Assembly (NCBI GenBank): GCA_022791315.1
Contig: JAAVYW010000004.1
Span: 1 to 46,153, forward strand
Direction: 5' to 3'
DNA from: Oscillospiraceae bacterium
Lineage (GTDB): Bacteria > Bacillota > Clostridia > Oscillospirales > Ruminococcaceae
Length of the DNA: 46,153 bases
Shown here: in pieces, positions 23,997-33,068 of the stretch
Numbering within the stretch: position 1 is the first letter of the stretch
How the letters are laid out: the number at the start of each line of letters is the position of its first letter
Program-made: the position numbers and the translations under genes
Notes under the pieces: generated by a model
Told to the model about the DNA's origin: nothing
What the model saw: only the letters and a program-made list of their open reading frames with translations
Databases searched by the model: none

Positions 23997-24327
23997 AGGC
24001 CAACCTTCGTTGGCCTGGTTCCTTGCCTTGCCGCAAGGAAGCGAAAGGCCCATAGGGGCTCTGCCCCTATGTACAATCTGTATAGGAGCAAAGCTCCTAT
24101 ACAGATTTGGCGGTATCAGCAGGGGTCACTCGGTGGTCGGCGAACGCTCCGGGTGTTAGCGTTCTCCCACTTTTAGCAGTGAAAAGGCCAGGTGAAGCGG
24201 GTTCGGTGCGGCCCCGATGTTAGGTCGCCTTGGCTGGTTCGGGGGCGGATGGGGTTCCATTTAGCCTCTCTATTCCCTCAAATTCTTCCCCTACTGTGCT
24301 TAGCCACACTTAGCCACCAATCGGCAC
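23997..24327. repeat. hairpin array and unassigned intergenic sequence
   Basis: Perfect hairpins: AGGCCAAC/GTTGGCCT (23997-24016, four-base loop), TTCCTTGC/GCAAGGAA (24019-24040), CATAGGGGC-TCT (24051-24071, 9 bp) and a 15-bp stem with an AAA loop (24075-24107). After these, 24108-24327 is gene-free. It contains GAACGCT/AGCGTTC arms near 24145-24170 and no recognisable RNA or ORF. The far end abuts the U32 peptidase stop. Confidence 0.75.
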
Positions 24328-26442
24328 CTACACCTTTCGATAATACAGCCCTGTGGTGAACTCTCCTGGATACTCTGCTCCTTCCCGAAACAGCTTTACC
24401 ACTTTCCTGCACGCCTCTGCCGGCTCCTTTGTAAAATACAACACCCCAAAGTCCACCGGTGCAAACCTTTCCATTCGATGCCCCAAATACAGCGGCACAT
24501 TCCCCAAAATCTCCGCGTATCCCCCTTTGCAGAGCAGGGGCAAAAAGGCCCCTGTCCTGTCCACAATCCCTGCCCCGGTTTTCCCGCCGCACTGGCCGCA
24601 GGAGAGCCGGTGGTGGACCGGGCAGCTCCGGGTGAGCATCACCGGCAGATACCCATAGGCAATTGCCCCCACCCTGGGGCAGCTTTCGGAATGCTTCCGC
24701 AGGGCGCGGATGGCCCCTGCCGGGGTCTCAAAGGAGAGCACCGCCTCTCTGGCCCCCAGTTCCCCCGCCTTTTCCAGCGCCAAGGAGTTCGTCAGGTTCA
24801 TGCCAAAGTCCATGCACAGCGGCAGCCCGGCCTCCTTCGCCAGCGAAACCCCGGAGAGGTTTCCCGAAACCACCCCCGCCGCCCCCTGCCCTTTGGCCCT
24901 TTCCAGCGCCTTCAGCAGGGCCTCCTCATCCCCGGGGAAAAACCGGGGCAGCTCTGCCAACAGCTTCCCCCCCATCCGGGTACTCAGGGCCTTCCCCGCC
25001 GGGGTCCCCCATTCCCCCAAGGGCAGCACAATGCGTTCAAAATCCTCCTGTGCCCCCTCATACACCTGCTCTGCCCGTTCAAACCTCCCCCGCAGGGCCG
25101 TCCCCCCGCCTGGGAGCGCGGGCCCTAAATCCTCTGCCTCCCAGGAAACAAAGGGGTGGGGCTCCCGCGTGCTCAAGCGCCCGGCAAGCTCCCCCAAGGC
25201 ATCCCTGCGCAGCTTGTTCAGCGCCGCCGCCGGGAGGAAGAGCCCCGCACCAATCTCACATCGCAGCTTGTCCAGGAAAAAGGGGGTGCCGCCGGTCTTC
25301 CCCAGCAGGGCAGCGGCGTCCTCCTCTCCCAGCGCCTTGGTGCGGGCAGCCTGGACAGCCTGTTCCCCCGCAGCCGAGACCGTCTCCCCCCGGCAGCAGG
25401 CCGTGAGCACCGGCGGTTCCCCCGCCTCTGCCCGGAACTCCATCTCCACCGGCAGCACCTGTGGCTCCTCCTCGTAGAGCTTCCCCAGCTCCTTGCGCAC
25501 CTTGGCGCTCTCCGCCCCGTCCTGCCGTTCCCGCACGCCGAATAGGGCCTTGTCCCGCTTCCCCAAGTAATACCCCTGGGTAAATTCCCCCCGGGAAAAA
25601 ACGGTGTGCAGCCGCCCGGCGGTCTCGGGGGTCAGCCCCTCTCCCAGGGCCTCCCGGCATGCCGTCACCGCCGCCGCCACATATTCCGCCCGCTTCATCC
25701 GCCCCTCAATCTTGGCCGAGGCAATCCCCATCCCCTCCAGCTCCTTCAGCCGGGGGACCAGGGAGAGGTCCCGCAGGCTCAGGGCATGGTCCCCCTCCCC
25801 AGGCCCCGCCGGGCGGTTCTCCCCGGCCAGGCTCAGGGAACAGGGCAGGCGGCAGGGCTGGGCGCAGAGCCCCCGGTTCCCGCTTCTCCCTCCCAGCAGC
25901 GCCGAGAGGTAGCACTGCCCCGACACACTCATGCACAGCGCCCCGTGGACAAACACCTCCAGCTGGATGGGGGAACGGGCGGCCAACGCCTCCAGCTCCC
26001 TCTGGGAGAGCTCCCTGGCCGCCACCACCCGCGCAAACCCCAGCCGCGCCAATTCCTCCGCCCCCCGCAGCGAATGCACCGACATCTGGGTGGAGGCGTG
26101 CAGCGGCAGCGAGGGGCAGCACTCCCTCAATAGCCGGGCTGTCCCCAAATCCTGCACGATTGCCGCGTCAAAGCCCAGAGCGCAGGCCTCCCGGACGAGT
26201 TGCCGCAATTCCCCCTGTTCCCGGTCAAAGGACACGGTGTTCAGCGTCAAATAGGCCTTTGCCCCGTAGAGCTTACACAGCCGCAGCGCCTCCTCCAGCT
26301 CCTCCGCCGTAAAGCCCGGGGCGTTCCCCCTGGCGTTAAAGGCGTTCATCCCCAGATATACCGCGTCCGCCCCACAGCGCAGCGCAGCCTTGACGCAGTC
26401 CACGTTGCCCGCAGGCGCCAGGATTTCAATGCCCTTCCCCAT
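24328..26442 (-). CDS. U32-family peptidase (collagenase-like)
   Basis: 704 residues. It opens with ILAPAGNVDCVKAALRCGADAVYLG and LNTVSFDREQ, a TIM-barrel start typical of U32 proteins. The family signature is around FVHGALCMSVSGQCYLSALL, followed by SGNRGLCAQPCRLPC with clustered cysteines. The C-terminal DUF3656-type region includes HHRLSCGQCGGK. Relatives include peptidases and RlhA/UbiU-type hydroxylation factors, some with iron-sulfur clusters, so RNA or cofactor hydroxylation is an alternative to proteolysis. Its start lies one base after the zapA stop; zapA-U32 is a recurring Clostridia order. Confidence 0.9.
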   Translation of the reverse strand: MGKGIEILAPAGNVDCVKAALRCGADAVYLGMNAFNARGNAPGFTAEELEEALRLCKLYGAKAYLTLNTVSFDREQGELRQLVREACALGFDAAIVQDLGTARLLRECCPSLPLHASTQMSVHSLRGAEELARLGFARVVAARELSQRELEALAARSPIQLEVFVHGALCMSVSGQCYLSALLGGRSGNRGLCAQPCRLPCSLSLAGENRPAGPGEGDHALSLRDLSLVPRLKELEGMGIASAKIEGRMKRAEYVAAAVTACREALGEGLTPETAGRLHTVFSRGEFTQGYYLGKRDKALFGVRERQDGAESAKVRKELGKLYEEEPQVLPVEMEFRAEAGEPPVLTACCRGETVSAAGEQAVQAARTKALGEEDAAALLGKTGGTPFFLDKLRCEIGAGLFLPAAALNKLRRDALGELAGRLSTREPHPFVSWEAEDLGPALPGGGTALRGRFERAEQVYEGAQEDFERIVLPLGEWGTPAGKALSTRMGGKLLAELPRFFPGDEEALLKALERAKGQGAAGVVSGNLSGVSLAKEAGLPLCMDFGMNLTNSLALEKAGELGAREAVLSFETPAGAIRALRKHSESCPRVGAIAYGYLPVMLTRSCPVHHRLSCGQCGGKTGAGIVDRTGAFLPLLCKGGYAEILGNVPLYLGHRMERFAPVDFGVLYFTKEPAEACRKVVKLFREGAEYPGEFTTGLYYRKV

Positions 26443-26443
26443 G

Positions 26444-26809
26444 TCAGTTCCGCCCTCCCCGCCGGGCCAGCTGGGTATTCTTCTCCGCCAGCTCCTCGTT
26501 CAGCCGCTTTACAGCCCCCTCCAATTCCCTCTCCTGGGCCTTCCACTGGGCCTGTTCCTCAAAGCAGGTTTTCAGCTGCCGTTTCAGCTCCTCCGCAGCG
26601 CCCCTTTTCAGCTCCATCTCCTCCAAAAAGTTCATGGCGCACAGCAGCGCAGCATCCACAGTGCCCGCCGCCGGGTTGGCAAGCAGGATTTCCTCGATTC
26701 CCCGGTTGAGGTGTTCCGCACACCGGAGCACAAACCCCTCGTCCCGCTCGGTAATCACCACATATTCCTTCCCCGCCAGCTTAATGCGGATTCGGTTCTG
26801 CTCCTCCAT
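26444..26809 (-). CDS. zapA: cell division protein ZapA
   Basis: 121 residues. The N-terminal small beta/alpha domain (IRIKLAGKEYVVITERDEG, LRCAEHLNRGIEEI) is the ZapA pattern. A long charged coiled coil (residues ~65-115, ELKRQLKTCFEE...) follows. ZapA tetramers bundle FtsZ filaments at the division site. ATG 26809 is chosen because it begins the family homology, and a -10 box lies a few dozen bases upstream; an earlier ATG would include the promoter. First gene of zapA-U32. Confidence 0.9.
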   Translation of the reverse strand: MEEQNRIRIKLAGKEYVVITERDEGFVLRCAEHLNRGIEEILLANPAAGTVDAALLCAMNFLEEMELKRGAAEELKRQLKTCFEEQAQWKAQERELEGAVKRLNEELAEKNTQLARRGGRN

Positions 26810-26842
26810 CGCGATTCCCTCTCTTTCCAGCGTATTTCCCCC

Positions 26843-26871
26843 ATTATACATCATTTCCCCCCACGGATAAA
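26843..26871 (-). promoter_or_regulatory. zapA-U32 promoter
   Basis: -10 TATAAT (26843-26848), 17 bp, weak -35 TTTATC (26866-26871) on the minus strand. Confidence 0.55.
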
Positions 26872-26951
26872 GCCCTTTTTGTCCCTGGCACAAAATTTTC
26901 GCCCTCCTGGGCCCTTTCCGCGTATTTTTTCCAGCTCCTGTAAAAATCCTC

Positions 26952-26980
26952 TTGTATTTCCCCTAAAAAACTCTTATACT
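26952..26980 (+). promoter_or_regulatory. glgP promoter
   Basis: -35 TTGTAT (26952-26957), 17 bp, -10 TATACT (26975-26980). The ~80-base leader holds two perfect stems, AGCCGCC/GGCGGCT (26995-27001, 27017-27023) and GTGCCC/GGGCAC (27026-27031, 27046-27051), just before the ribosome site. Confidence 0.75.
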
Positions 26981-27067
26981 AGAGGAGATAAGGAAGCCGC
27001 CCGGCAATTCCGGCCCGGCGGCTCAGTGCCCAGAAACACATGGGAGGGCACAAATCCGGAGAAAGGA

Positions 27068-29470
27068 ATGGTTCTTACTATGAAAAACCCCAAACGGCTG
27101 GAGGCCCAGCTGAAATCCATCCTGTCCAATCAGTTCGGCACTACGCCCGAGATGGCTTCGGATGAACAGTTCTATCGGGCCCTGGCGATTCTGGTGAGGA
27201 ATGTCTTGGCCGAGCGCCACAAGGCCTTCCAAGTGCGCTCCGTGAGCAGTGGCCGCAAGCAGGTCTACTATATGAGCATGGAGTTCCTGCTGGGCCGCTC
27301 CCTGAAAAACAACCTCTATAACCTTGGCCTTCAGGATTCCGCCAAGGAGGCCCTGGCTGCCATGGACGTAGACCTGGAAAAGCTCTATGAGCTGGAACCC
27401 GATGCCGGCCTGGGCAACGGCGGCCTGGGCCGCCTGGCCGCCTGCTATATGGATTCCCTGGCGGCGCTGGAATACCCGGCCACCGGCTATTCCCTGTGCT
27501 ACGAATTCGGCATCTTCAAACAAAAAATCATCGAGGGCTGGCAGACAGAGCTGGTGGATAACTGGCTCCCCGGCGGCCAGGTCTGGCTCACTGCCCGCCC
27601 CAACGAGGCCGTGGAAGTCACCTTTGGCGGGGAAATCCAGGAATTCTGGGATAAGGGCTACCACCACATCAACCACGTGGGCGGCGAAATTGTCAATGCC
27701 GTGCCCTATGACATGTATATCAGCGGCTACGGCAGCGAGGGCGTGAGCCTCCTGCGCCTGTGGAAGGCCGAGCGCCGTACCTTGGACATGGAACTCTTCA
27801 ACCGGGGCGACTACTTGAACGCCCTGGGCCAAACCTCCATGGCCGAGGTCATCAGCAAAATCCTCTATCCCGACGACACCCATGCCGAGGGCAAGATTCT
27901 GCGCCTCAAGCAGCAGTACCTGCTGTGCTGCGCCTCCATCAACGACATCATCCAAAAGCACATGACCACCTACGGCACCATGGACAACCTGGCCGACAAA
28001 GTGGCAATCCAGCTCAACGACACCCATCCCACCCTGGCCGTCCCCGAGCTGATGCGCGTCCTCCTGGACGACTGCGGCTATTCCTGGGATGCCGCCTGGA
28101 AGATGGTTACCCAGGTGTTTAACTACACCAACCACACCGTGATGAGCGAGGCCCTGGAACAGTGGAACGAGGATATGTTCCGCATCCTCCTGCCCCGCGT
28201 TTACCAAATCGTCCGGGAAATTGACCGCCGGATGCGGGAAGACCTAATTGAGCGCTTCCCCGGCGACTACGGCAAAGTGGAATACATGGCTGTCCTCTCC
28301 AACCACCGGGTCAAAATGGCAAACCTGGCTGTCTATGCCTCCGGCCATGTCAACGGCGTCTCCAAGCTCCACTCCCAGATTATCAAGGACTCCGTCTTCC
28401 ACGACTTCTACCTCTTCACCCCCAAGAAATTCACCAATGTGACAAACGGCATCGCCTACCGCCGCTGGCTCTACCAGTCCAACCCGGCCCTGTGCGACCT
28501 CATCGGCGACCTGATTGGCAGCCGTTTCCTCAAAGACGGCTCCGAGCTCTCCAAGCTGATGGACTATGTCAACGACCACGCCGTCCTGGAACGGGTGGCA
28601 AAGGCCAAGGCCCAGAACAAGGAACGCCTGGCCGCCTATATCCACGACACCATGGGCATCGCCGTCAACACCTCGTCCATCTTCGACGTCCAGGTCAAAC
28701 GCCTGCACGAGTACAAACGGCAGCACATGAACGCCCTGCACATCCTAGCCATGTACCAATACCTGCTGGAAAACCCGGACGCCGACCTCCCCCCCCGCAC
28801 CTTCATCTTCGGCGCCAAGGCGGCCCCCGGCTACTACATGGCAAAGCAGATTATCAAGCTCATCGCCTCCCTCTCCTCTGAGATTGAGAAAAACCCGAAA
28901 ATCCGGGAAAAACTGCGGGTCATCTTCTTGGAGGACTACAAAGTCACCCTGTCGGAGCTGCTGATGCCCGCCACCGATGTGAGCGAGCAGATTTCCCTGG
29001 CCGGCACCGAGGCCAGCGGCACCGGCAACATGAAGATGATGCTCTCCGGCGCCGTAACCATCGGCACCTTAGACGGCGCCAACGTGGAAATTCTGGACGC
29101 CGTGGGCAAGGAGAACTTTGTCCTCTTCGGCATGACGACTCCCGAGGTAGAGGCCCTGCGCTCCAGAGGCTACCGCCCAGACGAAGTCATCCGCCAGAAC
29201 CCGCTCATTGCCTCCCTGCTCACCCGCATGGAAAAGGGCATTGACGGCAACACCTTCTACGAAATCACCGGTATGCTGCGCAGCACCGACACCTATATGG
29301 CCCTGGCCGACTTCGAGAGCTACCGGGACGCCCAGAAACAGATTGGCCGCCTCTATTCCGACCAACGCCGCTGGCAGTCCATGTCCCTTGCCAATACCGC
29401 GGCCTCCGGCATCTTCTCCGCCGACCGCGCCATCCAGGACTACGCCCGCGAAATCTGGAACCTGAAATAA
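27068..29470 (+). CDS. glgP: glycogen/starch phosphorylase
   Basis: 800 residues, standard for the family. Landmarks are YYMSMEFLLGRSLKNNLYNLG, DAGLGNGGLGRLAACYMDS, QLNDTHPTLAVPELMR, VTNGIAYRRWL, VKRLHEYKRQ and the PLP site EASGTGNMKMMLSG with Lys656. It phosphorolyses alpha-1,4 glucan to glucose 1-phosphate. The start is ATG 27068, six bases after GGAG; the in-frame ATG four codons later is possible. It has its own promoter and terminator, so it is monocistronic, with no other glg genes nearby. It complements the GH13 enzyme at 3656. Confidence 0.97.
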   Translation: MVLTMKNPKRLEAQLKSILSNQFGTTPEMASDEQFYRALAILVRNVLAERHKAFQVRSVSSGRKQVYYMSMEFLLGRSLKNNLYNLGLQDSAKEALAAMDVDLEKLYELEPDAGLGNGGLGRLAACYMDSLAALEYPATGYSLCYEFGIFKQKIIEGWQTELVDNWLPGGQVWLTARPNEAVEVTFGGEIQEFWDKGYHHINHVGGEIVNAVPYDMYISGYGSEGVSLLRLWKAERRTLDMELFNRGDYLNALGQTSMAEVISKILYPDDTHAEGKILRLKQQYLLCCASINDIIQKHMTTYGTMDNLADKVAIQLNDTHPTLAVPELMRVLLDDCGYSWDAAWKMVTQVFNYTNHTVMSEALEQWNEDMFRILLPRVYQIVREIDRRMREDLIERFPGDYGKVEYMAVLSNHRVKMANLAVYASGHVNGVSKLHSQIIKDSVFHDFYLFTPKKFTNVTNGIAYRRWLYQSNPALCDLIGDLIGSRFLKDGSELSKLMDYVNDHAVLERVAKAKAQNKERLAAYIHDTMGIAVNTSSIFDVQVKRLHEYKRQHMNALHILAMYQYLLENPDADLPPRTFIFGAKAAPGYYMAKQIIKLIASLSSEIEKNPKIREKLRVIFLEDYKVTLSELLMPATDVSEQISLAGTEASGTGNMKMMLSGAVTIGTLDGANVEILDAVGKENFVLFGMTTPEVEALRSRGYRPDEVIRQNPLIASLLTRMEKGIDGNTFYEITGMLRSTDTYMALADFESYRDAQKQIGRLYSDQRRWQSMSLANTAASGIFSADRAIQDYAREIWNLK

Positions 29471-29476
29471 TCTCCC

Positions 29477-29516
29477 ACAGCCACCGCCCCATTTTTCCCG
29501 GCGGTGGCTGTCTTTA
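29477..29516 (+). terminator. glgP terminator
   Basis: 12-bp stem ACAGCCACCGCC / GGCGGTGGCTGT (29477-29488, 29500-29511) followed by a T-rich stretch, seven bases after the glgP stop. Confidence 0.85.
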
Positions 29517-29531
29517 TCTCTAGGCTACCCT

Positions 29532-29763
29532 CCCATCGCCGCGAAGCGTCACTAAAGTTTCCGTCCAACCTTTTCAAAGGGTGGCAGGTCCAGGACAGCG
29601 TCCTGGTCGCTCATCACAATGAGCGAAACATCCCCCGGGCGGCGCCCCATATCAAATCCCAGGCCGCCTCCCAGCCCACACGCCGCCCTCCCCCAGCTTC
29701 TCCTCTGCCGCCACCACACCCCCGCCCACGGCCGCCTTTGCCGCCAGTCAAACAGGCCACCCA
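29532..29763 (+). repeat. mosaic intergenic repeat, copy 3 (hairpin swapped)
   Basis: Close to copy 1 through CGTCACTAAAGTTTCCGTCC, the TCGCTCAT-CACA-ATGAGCG hairpin (29608-29625), the GGGCGGCG/CGCCGCCC pair and the tail. The slot held by CCAAAGGC-AAC-GCCTTTGG in copy 1 here holds CCAGGAC-AGC-GTCCTGG (29590-29606): new stem sequence, same geometry. It lies between glgP and a GNAT gene. Confidence 0.85.
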
Positions 29764-29792
29764 CCCACCCAAAATCAGAAACGAGGTATCCC

Positions 29793-30746
29793 ATGAAAAT
29801 CGTAAACTTCACTCCCCAGCACATCCCCGCGGCCCAGGCCCTTGCCCTGGCCTGCTACCAGGAAGCGCGCCAGGCCTGCCCCGCCCTGCCGGAGCTGTCT
29901 GCCGTGCCCGACCTGGCCCCCTTCGCCCAGAACAACCTGGGCGCCGCCGCCCTGGAAGGGGATACCCTGGTGGGCTTCCTCTGCGGCCTGAGCCCCTTCC
30001 CCCATGCCTTCGGCTCCACCGATGCCGTGGGCGTCTTCTCCCCCATGGGCGCCAACGGCGCAATCCCCCAAGACCGGGCCAAAATCTATGCCGCCCTCTA
30101 CCAGGCCGCCGGGGCCAAGTGGGCCCGGGCCGGGGCCGTCTCCCATGCCCTGTGCCTCTATGCCCAGGACAAGGCGCTCCAGCACCAGTTCTACACCTAT
30201 GGCTTCGGCCTGCGCTGCATGGACGCTATCCGCACCATGGACCCCATCCCCTGCGCCCCCTGTCCCGGCTATGAATTCTCCCTTCTGCCAAAGGAGGAGA
30301 CCCCTTCCGTCTACCCCGTCCATCTTGCCCTCCACCGCCACTACCGGGAGAGCCCCTTTTTCATGAACCGCCCTCCCCAGTCTGAGGAGGAATTCCTGCA
30401 ATCCGCCAAAGAGGAAAACCGCCTCTTCTTTGCCGCCAAGCGGGAGGGCCAGCTCTGCGGCGTGCTGAGTGTCTCCGCCTTCGGCGGCGAGACCTTTGCT
30501 GCCACCGGCCACGCCTACCGCCACATCAACGGCGCCTATTGTCTGCCGGAGCACCGGGGAAAAGGCGTGTATCAAAACCTGCTGAACTGCTGCCTCTCCA
30601 CCCTAAAGGCCCAGGGCGTCACCCGCCTGGGCGTGGACTTTGAGAGCATCAACCCCGCCGCCTACGGCTTCTGGCGCAAGTACTTCACCGTCTACACCCA
30701 CGGCGTTGTGCGGCGCATCGACGAAAAAATCCTGGAAACCTATTGA
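29793..30746 (+). CDS. GNAT-family N-acetyltransferase, 317 aa
   Basis: The C-terminal half has the acetyl-CoA loop in CLPEHRGKGVYQNLLNCCL (R/Q-x-x-G-x-G/A pattern) and ends with ARG-like strand NPAAYGFWRKYF, typical of GNAT motif B. The N-terminal half (FTPQHIPAAQALALACYQEA ...) looks like a second, degenerate GNAT fold, as in two-domain acetyltransferases. The substrate is unknown. ATG 29793 follows GAGG by seven bases; frames further upstream run through repeat copy 3. Followed after 10 bases by another GNAT gene, so cotranscription is likely. Confidence 0.85.
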   Translation: MKIVNFTPQHIPAAQALALACYQEARQACPALPELSAVPDLAPFAQNNLGAAALEGDTLVGFLCGLSPFPHAFGSTDAVGVFSPMGANGAIPQDRAKIYAALYQAAGAKWARAGAVSHALCLYAQDKALQHQFYTYGFGLRCMDAIRTMDPIPCAPCPGYEFSLLPKEETPSVYPVHLALHRHYRESPFFMNRPPQSEEEFLQSAKEENRLFFAAKREGQLCGVLSVSAFGGETFAATGHAYRHINGAYCLPEHRGKGVYQNLLNCCLSTLKAQGVTRLGVDFESINPAAYGFWRKYFTVYTHGVVRRIDEKILETY

Positions 30747-30756
30747 GGAGGCCTCT

Positions 30757-31389
30757 ATGAATCCTGACAGCAATCTGTTTCTGATGTGTGAAAAACCCAA
30801 CCCCGCGGCAGCGTCCCCCCTTCCTCCCGGCATCACCCTGCGCCCCTGCCGTCCGGACGAGCTGGAGCTCTGGAAGGCCTTCCCCTTTGATGACCCGGAA
30901 ATTGCCACGGCCCAGCGGGAGTACATGGCCCAGTTCTTTGCGCGCACCTATGCCCCCAAAGGGGATTTGTTCTTCCAAACCTGCCTCTTTGCCTGCAATG
31001 AGCAGGACGAGCCTGTAGGCACCTGCTTCCTCTGGCGGGTACACGGCGACGCCTTCAATTCCCTCCACTGGTTTAAGGTAAAAAAGGGATATGAGGGCAA
31101 GGGCATTGGCCGCGCCCTGCTCTCGGCGCTGCTCTTCTCCCCCGAGGCCCAGTTCCCCATCTTCCTGCACACCCAGCCCGGCAGCTTCCGGGCCATCAAA
31201 TTGTATTCTGACTTCGGCTTCTCCCTCCTCACCGGCGGCCCGGTGGGCCACCGTAGCAACGACCTGAAGGAGGCCCTCCCCGCCCTCAAGGCCTGGATGA
31301 CCCCCGCCGCCTTTGCTGCCCTGCGCTTTTCCCCCGCTCCCCAGTTCTTCCTAGACGCCACAAGGGGCAGCACTGCCAGCGAGTTCTAA
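30757..31389 (+). CDS. GNAT-family N-acetyltransferase, 210 aa
   Basis: 210 residues. ITLRPCRPDELELWKAFPFDD starts the GNAT fold; WFKVKKGYEGKGIGRALLSALL is the acetyl-CoA pyrophosphate loop (GYEGKGIG), and RAIKLYSDFGFSLLTG is the motif B end. The substrate is not evident. The start follows GAGGAGG by about six bases and the stop of the preceding GNAT by ten, indicating a two-gene operon. It ends at a strong hairpin. Confidence 0.87.
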   Translation: MNPDSNLFLMCEKPNPAAASPLPPGITLRPCRPDELELWKAFPFDDPEIATAQREYMAQFFARTYAPKGDLFFQTCLFACNEQDEPVGTCFLWRVHGDAFNSLHWFKVKKGYEGKGIGRALLSALLFSPEAQFPIFLHTQPGSFRAIKLYSDFGFSLLTGGPVGHRSNDLKEALPALKAWMTPAAFAALRFSPAPQFFLDATRGSTASEF

Positions 31390-31392
31390 CCC

Positions 31393-31436
31393 AAAAGCCC
31401 AAGCGCCGCCGGAGAAATCCGGCGGCGCTTGGGCTA
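31393..31436. terminator. long perfect hairpin between converging genes
   Basis: An 18-bp perfect stem (31396-31413 with 31418-31435) capped by a GAAA tetraloop, flanked by A4 on the left so that minus-strand transcripts end in T4. It overlaps the ABC transporter stop codon by two bases. Confidence 0.85.
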
Positions 31437-33068
31437 TACAGCCTGTAGTTCATAGACCTGGGTAAACTGTTTTTTCCGTTCCGGGGTCAGGTGGTGGCTC
31501 ACCAAAATCAAGGTCAGCTCCGGGTTAGCCAGCAGGCTTTTCTCTACAATATCCGCATTTTTCGCATCCAGCGCGCTGGTGCCCTCATCCACCAGCAGGA
31601 TGGAGCGCCGGTGGAGCAGCGCCCGGGCAATTGCCACCCGCTGCCGTTGCCCGCCGGAGAGATTGCTCCCCTCCTGGCCCACCGGGGTCTCCAAGCCCTG
31701 GGGCATCTTTTCCAGGTCGCCGGCCAGGGCACTGTCCTGCAGGGCGCGCCGTATCTCCGCTTCCCCAAACTCCTCCCCCAGGGTGATATTGTCCCGGATA
31801 GTGGTGTCAAAGAGATACACGTCCTGGGCAATATAGCTCATCTTTGCCTGCACTTGCTCCGGTGTAAAGTCCTTGGCGTCCCGCCCGTCCAGGCGGATTG
31901 CCCCCTCATATCCCGGCAGCCACCCCAACAGCAGCTTGAGCAGCGTGGACTTCCCGCAGCCCGAGGGCCCGGTGAGGGCGTACTTCCCGCCCCTCTGGAA
32001 CCGGAGGGAGAGGCCTTTCAGCACGGCCTTTTCCCCGTAGCAAAACCCCAGGTTTTCCACCGCAATCTCCCGCTCTACCGGCACAGCCTCCCCGGCTTTG
32101 GCAGGGGAATCCCCCGCCCGGGCTGTAATCTTTTCAAAAAAGGGCCTGGCAGAGGAGAAGGAGAGCAGCAGCCCGGCCATGCTGCCCAAGCTGTTGGAGA
32201 GCATCCCGCACAGGTTCCCGCCCGCTGCCAGCGACCCGGCCTGGGTATACCCTGCAATCGCCAGGAACCCCACCAGCCCGGTAACTACCACTTGGCAGAT
32301 AACATTGACACAGAGCACCCCAGCCCCCACCAGCCCCTTTACATAACCCAGCCGGAACCTAGGCCTTTCAATCTGTTCGCTGGCCCGGCCCATGTTGAGG
32401 GTAAAGCGCCCCTCTCTGGCAAAGAGCTTCAGCACATCCCAGCCGGAGAGCTGGTCCTGAAACACGCTGGTGGCCGCGGCCTGTTCTCTGGCGCAGACAT
32501 CCCCCAGCTTTTCCATCCGCTTATTAAAGAGCTGGGGCATAAACACCATCAACAGGGTCGTCAGCAGCGCCGCCAAGAGCAGGGACCAGTGAAGGGTGAG
32601 CAGCGCAATGACACTGAACGCCGCGGTGGCCGCCACTCCCACAAACTGGAAGAAGGGCTTCCAGGCCAGGTTCTCGATTTGGTTCACGTCATTGGTAAAG
32701 CGGGAGAGGTAATCCCCGGTGGCAGCGCTGTGGTACTGGCCGTAGTCCATTGCAAGCAGAGTTGCGGCCATGTCGGCCCGGACGGCGTTGTTTAGTTTAT
32801 AAATCATCCTGGCCTGCAGCAGCTCGCTCAAGGTGCTGATGGCCGAGATGAGGAGCCATGTCCCCGCCAGGACAAGCATCCAGCGGACCAGCCCTGCCAA
32901 ATCCCCTTCAAACACCCGCTGGAAAACCTCTGCCGTAATCAGGCTGGCGGCAGCCTGCATCCCGCAAATCAGCAGCAGCGGCAGCAGTGCCAACACCAGG
33001 GAGCCTTTGAACCGCCCCAGATAATGCGCCATGGTAGCGGCATTCCTTTTAGCCTTCCTCTGTTTCAT
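31434..33068 (-). CDS. ABC transporter half-unit (permease fused to ATPase)
   Basis: 544 residues. Six hydrophobic segments occupy about residues 20-290. The nucleotide-binding domain has Walker A GPSGCGKSTL, signature LSGGQRQRVA, Walker B ILLVDEGTSALD and switch His in LVSHHLTPE. It is an exporter-type half-transporter that would act as a dimer. ATG 33068 behind GAGAGGGG overlaps the end of the regulator gene by 20 bases; the alternative ATG 12 codons later has a weaker site. The coupled XRE regulator suggests substrate-responsive expression. Substrate unknown. Confidence 0.9.
   Translation of the reverse strand: MKQRKAKRNAATMAHYLGRFKGSLVLALLPLLLICGMQAAASLITAEVFQRVFEGDLAGLVRWMLVLAGTWLLISAISTLSELLQARMIYKLNNAVRADMAATLLAMDYGQYHSAATGDYLSRFTNDVNQIENLAWKPFFQFVGVAATAAFSVIALLTLHWSLLLAALLTTLLMVFMPQLFNKRMEKLGDVCAREQAAATSVFQDQLSGWDVLKLFAREGRFTLNMGRASEQIERPRFRLGYVKGLVGAGVLCVNVICQVVVTGLVGFLAIAGYTQAGSLAAGGNLCGMLSNSLGSMAGLLLSFSSARPFFEKITARAGDSPAKAGEAVPVEREIAVENLGFCYGEKAVLKGLSLRFQRGGKYALTGPSGCGKSTLLKLLLGWLPGYEGAIRLDGRDAKDFTPEQVQAKMSYIAQDVYLFDTTIRDNITLGEEFGEAEIRRALQDSALAGDLEKMPQGLETPVGQEGSNLSGGQRQRVAIARALLHRRSILLVDEGTSALDAKNADIVEKSLLANPELTLILVSHHLTPERKKQFTQVYELQAV

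Noticed and set aside
23618..24107. Hairpin-rich gap considered as a CRISPR array
   Set aside because: No regularly spaced identical repeats and no cas genes; units are palindromes of differing sequence.
26390..27067. 226-codon extension upstream of the glgP start
   Set aside because: It runs through the promoter and antisense to zapA. The ribosome site and family start point to 27068.
27023..28207. 394-codon minus-strand frame opposite glgP
   Set aside because: The plus strand encodes an unmistakable glycogen phosphorylase; this frame is its mirror and has no family features.
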